This document shows, piece by piece, positions 36,465 through 44,159 of a DNA stretch of 64,000 nucleotides (position 1 is the stretch's first letter; every line of letters starts with the position of its first letter). The notes below the pieces were generated by a model, which worked only from the letters and a program-made list of their open reading frames with translations, did not search any database and was not told where the DNA came from. This stretch comes from Pseudomonas viridiflava (GTDB lineage: Bacteria > Pseudomonadota > Gammaproteobacteria > Pseudomonadales > Pseudomonadaceae). The stretch is from NCBI RefSeq assembly GCF_900583165.1, contig NZ_UTKY01000095.1:124001-188000 (forward strand), read 5' to 3'. Made by a program: the position numbers and the translations under genes.

Positions 36465-39158
36465 TCAGACGACTGGCCCGCGTGGGTAGCGCTTGAGCAT
36501 AGCAAACAGCTCTGCGCCGGGGATTGGCCGGTCGAACAGGTAGCCCTGGCCGACGTCGCAGCGATGCCGGCGTAAAAACGCCAGTTGCTCAGCGGTCTCG
36601 ATGCCTTCGGCCACGACTTTGAGCTTGAGGTTGTGGGCCATGGCGATCACCGCTGAGGTGATTTCCATGTCGTCCTGGTTATCCGGGATTTCGTGGATGA
36701 AGCTGCGATCGATCTTAATGATGTCGATGGGGAATTTTTTCAAGTAGCTGAGCGACGAATAACCGGTGCCGAAATCGTCCATGGCCAGGGTCAGGCCGAA
36801 GCTTTTCAGCTGGTCCAACTGCAGGCGGGTGTCTTCGGTGGCTTCCAGCAGCAAGCCTTCGGTCAGCTCCAACTCCAGCAAGTTGGCCGGCAGGTCTTCT
36901 TCCTTGAGGATGGTGGCAATCGAGGCCACCAGGTCCGGGTCGGAGAACTGCTTGGGCGACAGGTTGATCGCCACCTGCAAATTGCCCATGCCAGCGGCGC
37001 TCAGTTGCTTGCTCATGCGGCAGGCCTGGCGTGCGATCCATTTGCCGATGGGGATGATCAAGCCGGTTTCTTCGGCAACGCTGATGAACTGGTCGGGGCG
37101 AATCATGCCCTTTTCCGGGTGGTTCCAGCGCAACAGTGCTTCCATGCCCAGCAGGCGGCCGCTGCGCAGGCACAGCTTGGGTTGGTAGAACACGTCCAGC
37201 TCATTTTGGGTCAGGGCGCGACGCAGGTTGTTTTCGACGAACAGCTTGTAGCTGGCTTCGGCGTTCAGCGCTTCGGTAAACACCTGGACCTGGTGTTTGC
37301 CGTTGGCCTTGGCCTTGTGCAGGGCCAGCCCTGCGTTGCGCATCAAGGTTTGCGGGTCGCGGCCATGCAGCGGCGCGCAGGCCAGGCCTACGGAGCCGGT
37401 GACGCTGATCAGCTGGTTGTCGACGAACATTGGTTTGTCGAGGGTCGCGAGCAACTGGCTGGCGACTTGCTGGCCGGTTTCCAGGTCGGTGTCGTCCAGC
37501 AGCACGGCAAATTCGTTACTGGCAAACCGCGCCAGGCTGCCGCCGGCACTCAGGCTGTTGCGCAGGCGCCGGGCCAGGCTGATGAGCAGTTTGTCGCCAG
37601 TCTGGTGGCCGAGGCTGTCGTTGATGCGCTTGAAGTTGTCGATGTCTACCAGCAACAGGCTGATAGGGCTGTCGCTGTCGCGGGCAAAGCGCTCATCGAG
37701 GTTGCGGATGAACGCCGGGCGGTTGCCCAGGTTCGTCAGGTTGTCGGTGTACGCCAGGCGCTCGATGCGTTGCTGGGCCAGCTTGCTCTGGGTGATGTCT
37801 TCGTAGATGCCGATGTAATGGGTCAACTCACGGTTGTCGCCATACACCTTGGAAATCGACAACTGGCCCCAGTAGGGTTCCAGGTTTTTGCGCCGGCTCT
37901 TGAATTCACCCTGCCAGCTGTTGCTCTTGGCCAGGCTAGACGGTGCATCGAACAGCAACTCGCTGAGATTCTCCAGCGCCGGCAGTTGGGCCAGGCGATG
38001 GCCATGGACTTCTTCGGCGGTGTACTGGGTGATCGCGGTGAAGCTGGGGTTGACGTACTCAACCACGCCGTCGCAATTGACCAGCAAAAAGGCGTTCGCG
38101 CTTTGCTCCACGGCACGCTGGAACAGGTGCAGGGCGCTGGTGGCGGCGCGGCGGTTGTGGTTGTTGATGACTTGCGCGAACTGGTCCGCCAGCTCACCGG
38201 CAAAGGCGATTTCGTCCGCCTGCCAGATGCGCGTGTTGCCGCCTTGCTCCAGGCAGAGCACGCCGACCACTTGGCCGTCGACGCGGATACTGGCGTCGAG
38301 CAGGGCGTGGATGTCCTTGCTGCGCAGCTCATCGGCCAGTTCGCGGGTGCGCGGGTCGCGCAGCGCATTAGTGGCGTCGATGGCGCGGCTGCTGTGCAGG
38401 GCTTCCAGGTAGTCCGGGAACTCACTGGCGTCGATCGGCTCGGGCAGGTAGTGATGCTGGTCGGCGCGGGTGTAAGCGGCGATGGGCACCAGGCGCTGTT
38501 CTTCGAGGTGCCAGATACGAGCGCTGTCGACCTGATAGATATCGCAGGCGCTGCGGGTGATCAGCTCGGCGGCTTCCTGCAACGAGTTATTGGCGGTGTA
38601 GCGCTGGCGGGCCAGGAGCAGGATCAGCTCCTGCTGGGCCCGCACACGTTCCAGGTGCTGCAACTGTTCCTGTTGCGCGCGCTGGTTGAGTTCCAGGGCG
38701 ATCTGCAGGCGGCTGTTCTGGCTTTCCAGGTCTGTGGTCGGGGCGGCAGAGGGGATCTCACTGAACAAACCGTCGACCACCATCAGGTAGCCGCGCAGCA
38801 GGTGGCGATTGTGTTGTTTATAGGCCTCGCCCATTTCCAGCAGGCTCAGGGGGCCGTCGTTGGTGTGCAGGGTGTAGCGCACTAGGTAGTGAGGGCTCTG
38901 GGTCAGTTGCTGCTGGATGGTGTCGTGCAGTTGATAGCGCGCCTGGGGTTCCATCAGGCTGGCGTAGGGCGTACCGAGCAGGGCACACAACTCGACCGCT
39001 GGCAGGCCGAATTGCCGCTCACAATTGGGGTCGAGGTAAAGGAGGGCCCAGCTTGCCTCATTCAGCCGCTCGAAACGCAGCATACCGAGGCGCGAAGGCA
39101 CCGGTAACTGCGTCACTACCTCGGCCGCCATACGGGCGACATCGGGTTGGCTTTTCAT
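36465..39158 (-). CDS. dipA: Cyclic-di-GMP phosphodiesterase DipA (PAS-GAF-PAS-degenerate GGDEF-EAL)
   Basis: An 897-residue protein. It has an N-terminal PAS-like region (about 20-130), a GAF domain (about 175-335), a second PAS (about 345-460), a GGDEF-like domain (about 465-630) and an EAL domain (about 645-890). The GGDEF signature is ASNEF (546-550), so cyclase activity is unlikely. The EAL domain keeps its catalytic set: MEALLRW (EAL at 673), INLSPKQF, ELTEG, MDDFGTGYSS, KIDRSF and VAEGIET. It should hydrolyse c-di-GMP and promote biofilm dispersal and motility, as for P. aeruginosa DipA, which shares the degenerate ASNEF and the neighbours msrA and aceF. Confidence 0.93.
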   Translation of the reverse strand: MKSQPDVARMAAEVVTQLPVPSRLGMLRFERLNEASWALLYLDPNCERQFGLPAVELCALLGTPYASLMEPQARYQLHDTIQQQLTQSPHYLVRYTLHTNDGPLSLLEMGEAYKQHNRHLLRGYLMVVDGLFSEIPSAAPTTDLESQNSRLQIALELNQRAQQEQLQHLERVRAQQELILLLARQRYTANNSLQEAAELITRSACDIYQVDSARIWHLEEQRLVPIAAYTRADQHHYLPEPIDASEFPDYLEALHSSRAIDATNALRDPRTRELADELRSKDIHALLDASIRVDGQVVGVLCLEQGGNTRIWQADEIAFAGELADQFAQVINNHNRRAATSALHLFQRAVEQSANAFLLVNCDGVVEYVNPSFTAITQYTAEEVHGHRLAQLPALENLSELLFDAPSSLAKSNSWQGEFKSRRKNLEPYWGQLSISKVYGDNRELTHYIGIYEDITQSKLAQQRIERLAYTDNLTNLGNRPAFIRNLDERFARDSDSPISLLLVDIDNFKRINDSLGHQTGDKLLISLARRLRNSLSAGGSLARFASNEFAVLLDDTDLETGQQVASQLLATLDKPMFVDNQLISVTGSVGLACAPLHGRDPQTLMRNAGLALHKAKANGKHQVQVFTEALNAEASYKLFVENNLRRALTQNELDVFYQPKLCLRSGRLLGMEALLRWNHPEKGMIRPDQFISVAEETGLIIPIGKWIARQACRMSKQLSAAGMGNLQVAINLSPKQFSDPDLVASIATILKEEDLPANLLELELTEGLLLEATEDTRLQLDQLKSFGLTLAMDDFGTGYSSLSYLKKFPIDIIKIDRSFIHEIPDNQDDMEITSAVIAMAHNLKLKVVAEGIETAEQLAFLRRHRCDVGQGYLFDRPIPGAELFAMLKRYPRGPVV

Positions 39159-39376
39159 GGGGGAGACTCACTTGAAAGAACGCGCACGACGCCGGGCTCA
39201 CGCCCTCTTTTCTGTTGCCTGCAGCAAGGTTGCATCATGCGGCGCGGGCTGACAAGAGAGGATGAAGGCTAAGTGCTATAAGGGGGTTATCGGCCGCGAG
39301 AGGGGATTCTTCAATCGGAATGATGGAAGGTGTACAAACCTGTTTTGTCTGTCCAGATATTCGTCTGGAAAACAGG

Positions 39377-39403
39377 CAAAAAAAGCCCCGCCAAGTGGCG
39401 GGG
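39377..39403 (-). terminator. Intrinsic terminator of the aceE-aceF operon
   Basis: On the minus strand CCCCGCC, loop ACTT, GGCGGGG is followed by CTTTTTTT. It lies about 75 bases after the aceF stop. Confidence 0.9.
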
Positions 39404-39440
39404 TTGAGGTACGAGCGTGGCGCTCGGAAATCGGTGCAAC

Positions 39441-39468
39441 CAGGCCGCCTCGTTGAAAAGGCGGCCTG
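39441..39468 (-). other. Hairpin directly after aceF
   Basis: CAGGCCGCCT (39441-39450) pairs with AGGCGGCCTG (39459-39468). It has no T-run and probably protects the mRNA 3' end or assists the terminator further down. Confidence 0.6.
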
Positions 39469-39475
39469 TTGAGGC

Positions 39476-41119
39476 TTACAGCAAGATGGTGCGGATGTCG
39501 TTGAGCAGTTGGCTCAGGCGCTGCGTGAAGCGTGCAGCGGCGGCGCCGTTGATCACACGGTGATCGTAGGACAGCGACAGCGGCAGCATCAGCTTCGGCT
39601 GGAACGCTTTACCGTCCCAGACCGGCTGGATAGTGGCCTTGGACACACCCAGGATCGCCACTTCCGGCGCGTTGACGATCGGCGTGAAGCCGGTGCCGCC
39701 AATGTGACCGAGGCTGGAGATGGTGAAGCACGCACCCTGCATATCGTCCGGGGTGAGCTTTTTGTCACGGGCCTTGGCAGCCAGTGCAGCAGCCTCAGCG
39801 GCCAGTTGCAGCAGGCTCTTCTGGTCGACGTTCTTGATGACCGGTACCAGCAGGCCATCAGGGGTGTCTACCGCGAAGCCGATGTTGACGTACTTCTTGC
39901 GAATGATCGCTTTGCCGCTTGGCGCCAGCGATGCGTTGAAGTCCGGCAGTTCCTTGAGCAGGTGTGCACAGGCCTTGAGCAGCAGTGGCAGCACGGTCAG
40001 CTTCACGCCAGCCTTCTCGGCCACGGCTTTCTGCGCAATGCGGAAAGCTTCCAGGTCGGTGATGTCGGCCTGGTCGAATTGGGTCACGTGCGGGATGTTC
40101 AGGTAGCTGGCGTGCAGGCCGGCCGCTCCGATTTGCATCAGGCGGGTCATCGGCACTTCTTCGGTTTCGCCGAAGCGGCTGAAGTCCACGGTGCGGATCG
40201 GCGGAATGCCCGAACCACCGGTAGCGCCGCCGGCAGCCGGAGCTTCCTTGGCCTTGTGCATCATGGCTTTGACGTAAACCTGCACGTCTTCTTTCAGCAC
40301 ACGGCCGTGAGGGCCGGTGGCTGCGACGGCGTTCAGCTCAACGCCGAACTCGCGGGCCAGCTGACGCACGGCAGGGCCGGCGTGAACCTTGGCACCGCTT
40401 GGCGCAGGTGCAGCCGCCACTGGCGCCGGAGCGGCCTCAGCTTTTGCAGCCGGTGCAGGAGCGGCAGCAGCCGGTGCAGCTTCAGCCTTGGCAGCCGGAG
40501 CCGCCGCAGGTGCTGGAGCAGCAGCCGGCGCAGCGCCTTGTACTTTCAGCTTGAGGATGAAGTCGCCAGTGCCGACTTCGTCTTCGAGCTTGACCGCGAT
40601 GCTTTCCACCACGCCGGCAGCCGGCGAAGGGATTTCCATGGAGGCCTTGTCGGACTCCAGGGTGATCAGCGACTGGTCGGCTTCGACGGTGTCGCCGACC
40701 TTGACCAGCAGCTCAATGATCTTGGCCTTGCCCGACGAACCGATGTCCGGAACATGAATGTCCTGAACAGAGGCGGCAGCAGGAGCAGCAGCCGGAGCCG
40801 CTGGGGCCTCGGCTGGCTTCTCGGCAGGCGCCGGTGCAGCAGCGGCAGCCGGAGCAGCCGCAGGTGCAGGGGCCGCATCAGCGGCACCTTCGATTTCCAG
40901 TTCCAGCAGTTCGTCGCCTTCTTTCAGGCGGTCGCCCAGCTTCACTTTCAGGCTCTTGACCACGCCGGCCTTGGGAGCAGGGATTTCCATGCTCGCCTTG
41001 TCCGATTCCAGGGTCAGGATGCTCTGGTCGGCTTCGACGGTGTCGCCGACCTTCACAAACAGCTCGATTACTTCACCTTCACCGCTGCCGATGTCAGGTA
41101 CGCGAATGAGTTCGCTCAC
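39476..41119 (-). CDS. aceF: Pyruvate dehydrogenase E2, dihydrolipoamide acetyltransferase
   Basis: A 547-residue E2 with two lipoyl domains (lipoyl lysines Lys41 and Lys158, each in ESDKASMEIP), joined by long Ala/Pro-rich linkers. An E3/E1-binding domain follows (AGPAVRQLAREFGVELNAVA), then a catalytic acetyltransferase domain ending SYDHRVINGAAAARF. The active-site motif reads DHRVING rather than DHRVIDG; the Asn form also occurs in related gamma-proteobacterial E2s. It transfers the acetyl group to CoA. Start is GTG at 41119 with GAGGAG upstream; aceE ends 11 bases before, so the two are one operon. Confidence 0.97.
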   Translation of the reverse strand: MSELIRVPDIGSGEGEVIELFVKVGDTVEADQSILTLESDKASMEIPAPKAGVVKSLKVKLGDRLKEGDELLELEIEGAADAAPAPAAAPAAAAAPAPAEKPAEAPAAPAAAPAAASVQDIHVPDIGSSGKAKIIELLVKVGDTVEADQSLITLESDKASMEIPSPAAGVVESIAVKLEDEVGTGDFILKLKVQGAAPAAAPAPAAAPAAKAEAAPAAAAPAPAAKAEAAPAPVAAAPAPSGAKVHAGPAVRQLAREFGVELNAVAATGPHGRVLKEDVQVYVKAMMHKAKEAPAAGGATGGSGIPPIRTVDFSRFGETEEVPMTRLMQIGAAGLHASYLNIPHVTQFDQADITDLEAFRIAQKAVAEKAGVKLTVLPLLLKACAHLLKELPDFNASLAPSGKAIIRKKYVNIGFAVDTPDGLLVPVIKNVDQKSLLQLAAEAAALAAKARDKKLTPDDMQGACFTISSLGHIGGTGFTPIVNAPEVAILGVSKATIQPVWDGKAFQPKLMLPLSLSYDHRVINGAAAARFTQRLSQLLNDIRTILL

Positions 41120-41130
41120 AAAAAGTCTCC

Positions 41131-43776
41131 TCAGCAGTCCAGTGGGTTGCGTTTTTCCGGGTTGATCCCGAACTTGACGATAGCGTCAGCCACCACCTTA
41201 GGTTCGATCTCACCACGGTCAGCCAAGGCTTCCAGGGCTGCCAACACCACGAAGTGACGGTCGACTTCGAAGAAGTGACGCAGCTTCTTACGGCTGTCAC
41301 TGCGGCCGAAACCGTCGGTGCCCAGGACTTTGAATTCCTTGGACGGGACCCACTGGCGAATTTGTTCGGCGAACAGCTTCATGTAGTCGGTAGAGGCAAT
41401 GACTGGACCCTTACGGCCGGCCAGGCACTCTTCGACGTAGCTCTTCGCTGGTTTTTGACCAGGCTTGAGGCGGTTGCTGCGCTCTACGGCCAGGCCGTCG
41501 CGACGCAGTTCGTTGAAGCTGGTGACGCTCCACACGTCGGCGCCGACGTTGAACTCTTCACGCAGGATCTTCGCCGCTTCACGCACTTCGCGCAGGATGG
41601 TGCCGGAGCCCATCAGCTGTACGTGGTGCGCTGCTTCCTTGGTGTCTTCTTCGAGCAGGTACATGCCCTTGATGATGCCTTCTTCCACGCCAGCCGGCAT
41701 TGCAGGCTGCTGGTAGGACTCGTTCATCACGGTGATGTAGTAGAAAACGTCCTGCTGCTCTTCGGTCATCTTCTTCATGCCGTCCTGGATGATCACCGCC
41801 AGCTCATAGCCGTAGGTTGGATCAAAGGTGCGGCAGTTCGGGATGGTGGCAGCCAGGATATGGCTGTGACCGTCTTCGTGTTGCAGGCCTTCGCCGTTCA
41901 GCGTGGTACGGCCGGCGGTACCGCCGATCAGGAAGCCACGGGTACGGCTGTCGCCTGCTGCCCACGCCAGGTCGCCAATACGCTGGAAGCCAAACATCGA
42001 GTAGAAGATGTAGAACGGCAGCATCGGCTGGTTGTGGCTGGAGTACGAAGTACCGGCAGCAATGAAGGAGCTCATGGCGCCCGCTTCGTTGATGCCTTCT
42101 TCGAGGATCTGGCCCTTCTTGTCTTCCTTGTAGAACATCACTTGGTCTTTATCGACTGGCTCGTAGAGCTGGCCGACGGAGGAGTAGATGCCCAACTGAC
42201 GGAACATGCCTTCCATACCGAAGGTACGGGCTTCGTCCGGGATGATCGGGACGATGCGCGGGCCGATATCCTTGTCCTTGACCAGCTGCGCCAAAATACG
42301 CACGAAAGCCATGGTGGTGGAGATTTCACGGTCGCCCGAGCCGTCCAGGATGGCCTTGAGGGTGCTCAAGTCTGGGGTCGGTACGCTGAAGCTGTTGGCG
42401 CGGCGCTGAGGTACGAAACCGCCCAGTGCAGTGCGACGCTCGCTCAGGTAGCGGGCTTCGGCGCTGTTGGGTTCTGGCTTGAAGAACGGCAGGTCTTCCA
42501 GCTCTTCATCTTTTACCGGGATGTCGAAGCGGTCGCGGAACAACTTCAGGCTTTCAACATCAACCTTCTTGGTGTTGTGCGCAGTGTTCTTCGCTTCGCC
42601 GGCACCGGTGCCATAACCCTTGATGGTCTTGGCCAGGATGACGGTCGGTTGTTCTTTGTGGTTGACCGCTTCGTGGTACGCCGCGTAGACCTTGTACGGG
42701 TCGTGGCCGCCACGGTTGAGTTTCCAGATCTCGTCGTCGGACAGGTCTGCAACCATCGCCTTGAGTTCAGGCGTGTTGAAGAAGTGTTCACGTACGAACG
42801 CGCCGTCTTTGGCCTTGTAGTTCTGGTACTCGCCGTCGATGACTTCGTCCATGCGACGTTGCAGGATACCGTCGACGTCCTTGGCCAGCAGTGGGTCCCA
42901 GAAACGGCCCCAGATGACTTTGGTCACGTTCCACTGAGCACCGCGGAACACGCCTTCGAGTTCCTGGATGATCTTGCCGTTGCCGCGAACCGGGCCGTCG
43001 AGGCGCTGCAGGTTGCAGTTGATGACGAAGATCAGGTTGTCCAGCTTCTCGCGGCCAGCCAGGGAGATCGCGCCCAGGGATTCCGGCTCGTCGCACTCGC
43101 CGTCGCCCAGGAAGCACCAGACTTTCTGCTTGCCTTCAGGGATGAAGCCACGGGCTTCCAGGTACTTCATGAAACGTGCCTGGTAGATCGCCTGGATCGG
43201 GCCAAGGCCCATGGATACAGTCGGGAACTGCCAGAAATCAGGCATCAACCAAGGGTGCGGGTAGGACGACAGGCCTTGACCGTCGACTTCCTGGCGGAAG
43301 TTGTTCATCTGGTCTTCGGTGATGCGACCTTCCATGAACGCACGGGCGTAGACGCCTGGCGAGGTGTGGCCTTGGAAGTAGATCAGGTCGCCGCCATGTT
43401 CGTCGGTCGGGGCCTGGAAGAAGTAGTTGAAGCCGATGTCATACAGCGTTGCGCTGGAAGCGAAGCTGGAGATGTGACCGCCCAGGTCCGAATCTTTCAA
43501 GTTCGTGCGCATTACCATCGCCATGGCGTTCCAACGTACCAGCGAGCGAATGCGGCGTTCCATGAACAGGTCGCCAGGCATGCGTGCTTCGTGGGTAACG
43601 GGGATGGTGTTGCGGTACGGCGTAGTGATGGCGTAGGGCAGTTGCGAACCGCTGCGGGTTGCGAGTTCGCCCATACGGGTCATCAGGTAGTGCGCACGGT
43701 CTTCGCCTTCTTTGTCGAGAACCGATTCCAGGGCGTCCAGCCATTCCTGGGTTTCGACGGGATCGAGGTCTTGCAT
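41131..43776 (-). CDS. aceE: Pyruvate dehydrogenase E1 component
   Basis: An 881-residue homodimeric-type E1 that decarboxylates pyruvate with thiamine diphosphate. The ThDP motif is in FLGDGECDEPESLGAISLAG with the following FVINCN. The other family blocks GHISSFASSATLYDIGFNYF and TTLNGEGLQHEDGHSH are intact. I chose the ATG at 43776 (MQDLDPVETQEW), because GGAG precedes it and the length equals the P. aeruginosa protein; the frame remains open to an ATG at 43851, which has no ribosome-binding site. The promoter carries two GntR-type palindromes. Confidence 0.96.
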   Translation of the reverse strand: MQDLDPVETQEWLDALESVLDKEGEDRAHYLMTRMGELATRSGSQLPYAITTPYRNTIPVTHEARMPGDLFMERRIRSLVRWNAMAMVMRTNLKDSDLGGHISSFASSATLYDIGFNYFFQAPTDEHGGDLIYFQGHTSPGVYARAFMEGRITEDQMNNFRQEVDGQGLSSYPHPWLMPDFWQFPTVSMGLGPIQAIYQARFMKYLEARGFIPEGKQKVWCFLGDGECDEPESLGAISLAGREKLDNLIFVINCNLQRLDGPVRGNGKIIQELEGVFRGAQWNVTKVIWGRFWDPLLAKDVDGILQRRMDEVIDGEYQNYKAKDGAFVREHFFNTPELKAMVADLSDDEIWKLNRGGHDPYKVYAAYHEAVNHKEQPTVILAKTIKGYGTGAGEAKNTAHNTKKVDVESLKLFRDRFDIPVKDEELEDLPFFKPEPNSAEARYLSERRTALGGFVPQRRANSFSVPTPDLSTLKAILDGSGDREISTTMAFVRILAQLVKDKDIGPRIVPIIPDEARTFGMEGMFRQLGIYSSVGQLYEPVDKDQVMFYKEDKKGQILEEGINEAGAMSSFIAAGTSYSSHNQPMLPFYIFYSMFGFQRIGDLAWAAGDSRTRGFLIGGTAGRTTLNGEGLQHEDGHSHILAATIPNCRTFDPTYGYELAVIIQDGMKKMTEEQQDVFYYITVMNESYQQPAMPAGVEEGIIKGMYLLEEDTKEAAHHVQLMGSGTILREVREAAKILREEFNVGADVWSVTSFNELRRDGLAVERSNRLKPGQKPAKSYVEECLAGRKGPVIASTDYMKLFAEQIRQWVPSKEFKVLGTDGFGRSDSRKKLRHFFEVDRHFVVLAALEALADRGEIEPKVVADAIVKFGINPEKRNPLDC

Positions 43777-43886
43777 GGCTTGCTCCAGGGCGGAAAGGCT
43801 ACCAGAATCGGTTGCCTGAAGTTTGCGACTGGCCTTGTGGGCAGACGACATAAATTCTTGGATGGCCGAAGGTTGCTTCGGCGTCC

Positions 43887-43901
43887 TGTAGTTTTACTAC
43901 A
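43887..43901. promoter_or_regulatory. GntR/FadR-type operator 1 of aceE
   Basis: TGTAGTTTTACTACA is a perfect 15-bp palindrome and fits TNGTNNNACNA, the consensus of the FadR branch of GntR regulators (PdhR, LldR, GlcC). It lies about 110 bases upstream of the aceE start, just downstream of the proposed promoter. Confidence 0.75.
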
Positions 43902-43928
43902 AATCGTCGGCCATTTCAGCCTTTCGAA

Positions 43929-43956
43929 TGTATATACGAGTAGTAAAACTACACAA
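43929..43956 (-). promoter_or_regulatory. Proposed aceE promoter
   Basis: On the minus strand TTGTGT (43956-43951) and TATACA (43934-43929) are separated by 16 bases. Operator 2 lies in the spacer, so regulator binding would block RNA polymerase. Confidence 0.5.
43939..43953. promoter_or_regulatory. GntR/FadR-type operator 2 of aceE
   Basis: AGTAGTAAAACTACA is the same palindrome as operator 1 with one mismatch. The centres of the two sites are about 52 bases apart, close to five helical turns. Confidence 0.75.
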
Positions 43957-44159
43957 GACTGAGCGTATGGCTCGGTCTGGCTGGTGAGCATAATCGTTAT
44001 TGTTGATCTTTTGCGAACAAGAAAAGGTGGAAGCTTGATGTTTGCTGCCAAAATGAAATTAATTTCAGCTATTTCTAACCTTTGTTCGACAGTCCGTCAC
44101 CGAGCGTGGTTCTGGCGTTCACAACAAGTAGCCAATTACGCGCCGAACAAGGATAGACC

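Larger units (their letters stand above)
39159..39475. promoter_or_regulatory. Intergenic region between aceF and dipA
   Basis: No gene is seen in this 317-base gap. It holds, on the minus strand, two hairpins after aceF (39441-39468 and the terminator at 39377-39403) and then the presumed dipA promoter; no clear promoter boxes were identified. Confidence 0.5.

Noticed and set aside
36693-38885. Plus-strand open frame of about 730 codons
   Set aside because: Antisense to dipA; composition is Gln/Val/Ala-rich as expected for a reverse frame, with no domains.
41131-43851. aceE start at the ATG at 43851 (906 residues)
   Set aside because: No ribosome-binding site there; the ATG at 43776 has GGAG and gives the length of the P. 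aeruginosa protein.
41254-43962. Long plus-strand open frame of about 900 codons
   Set aside because: Antisense to aceE throughout and without family similarity; a mirror frame of a highly biased gene.
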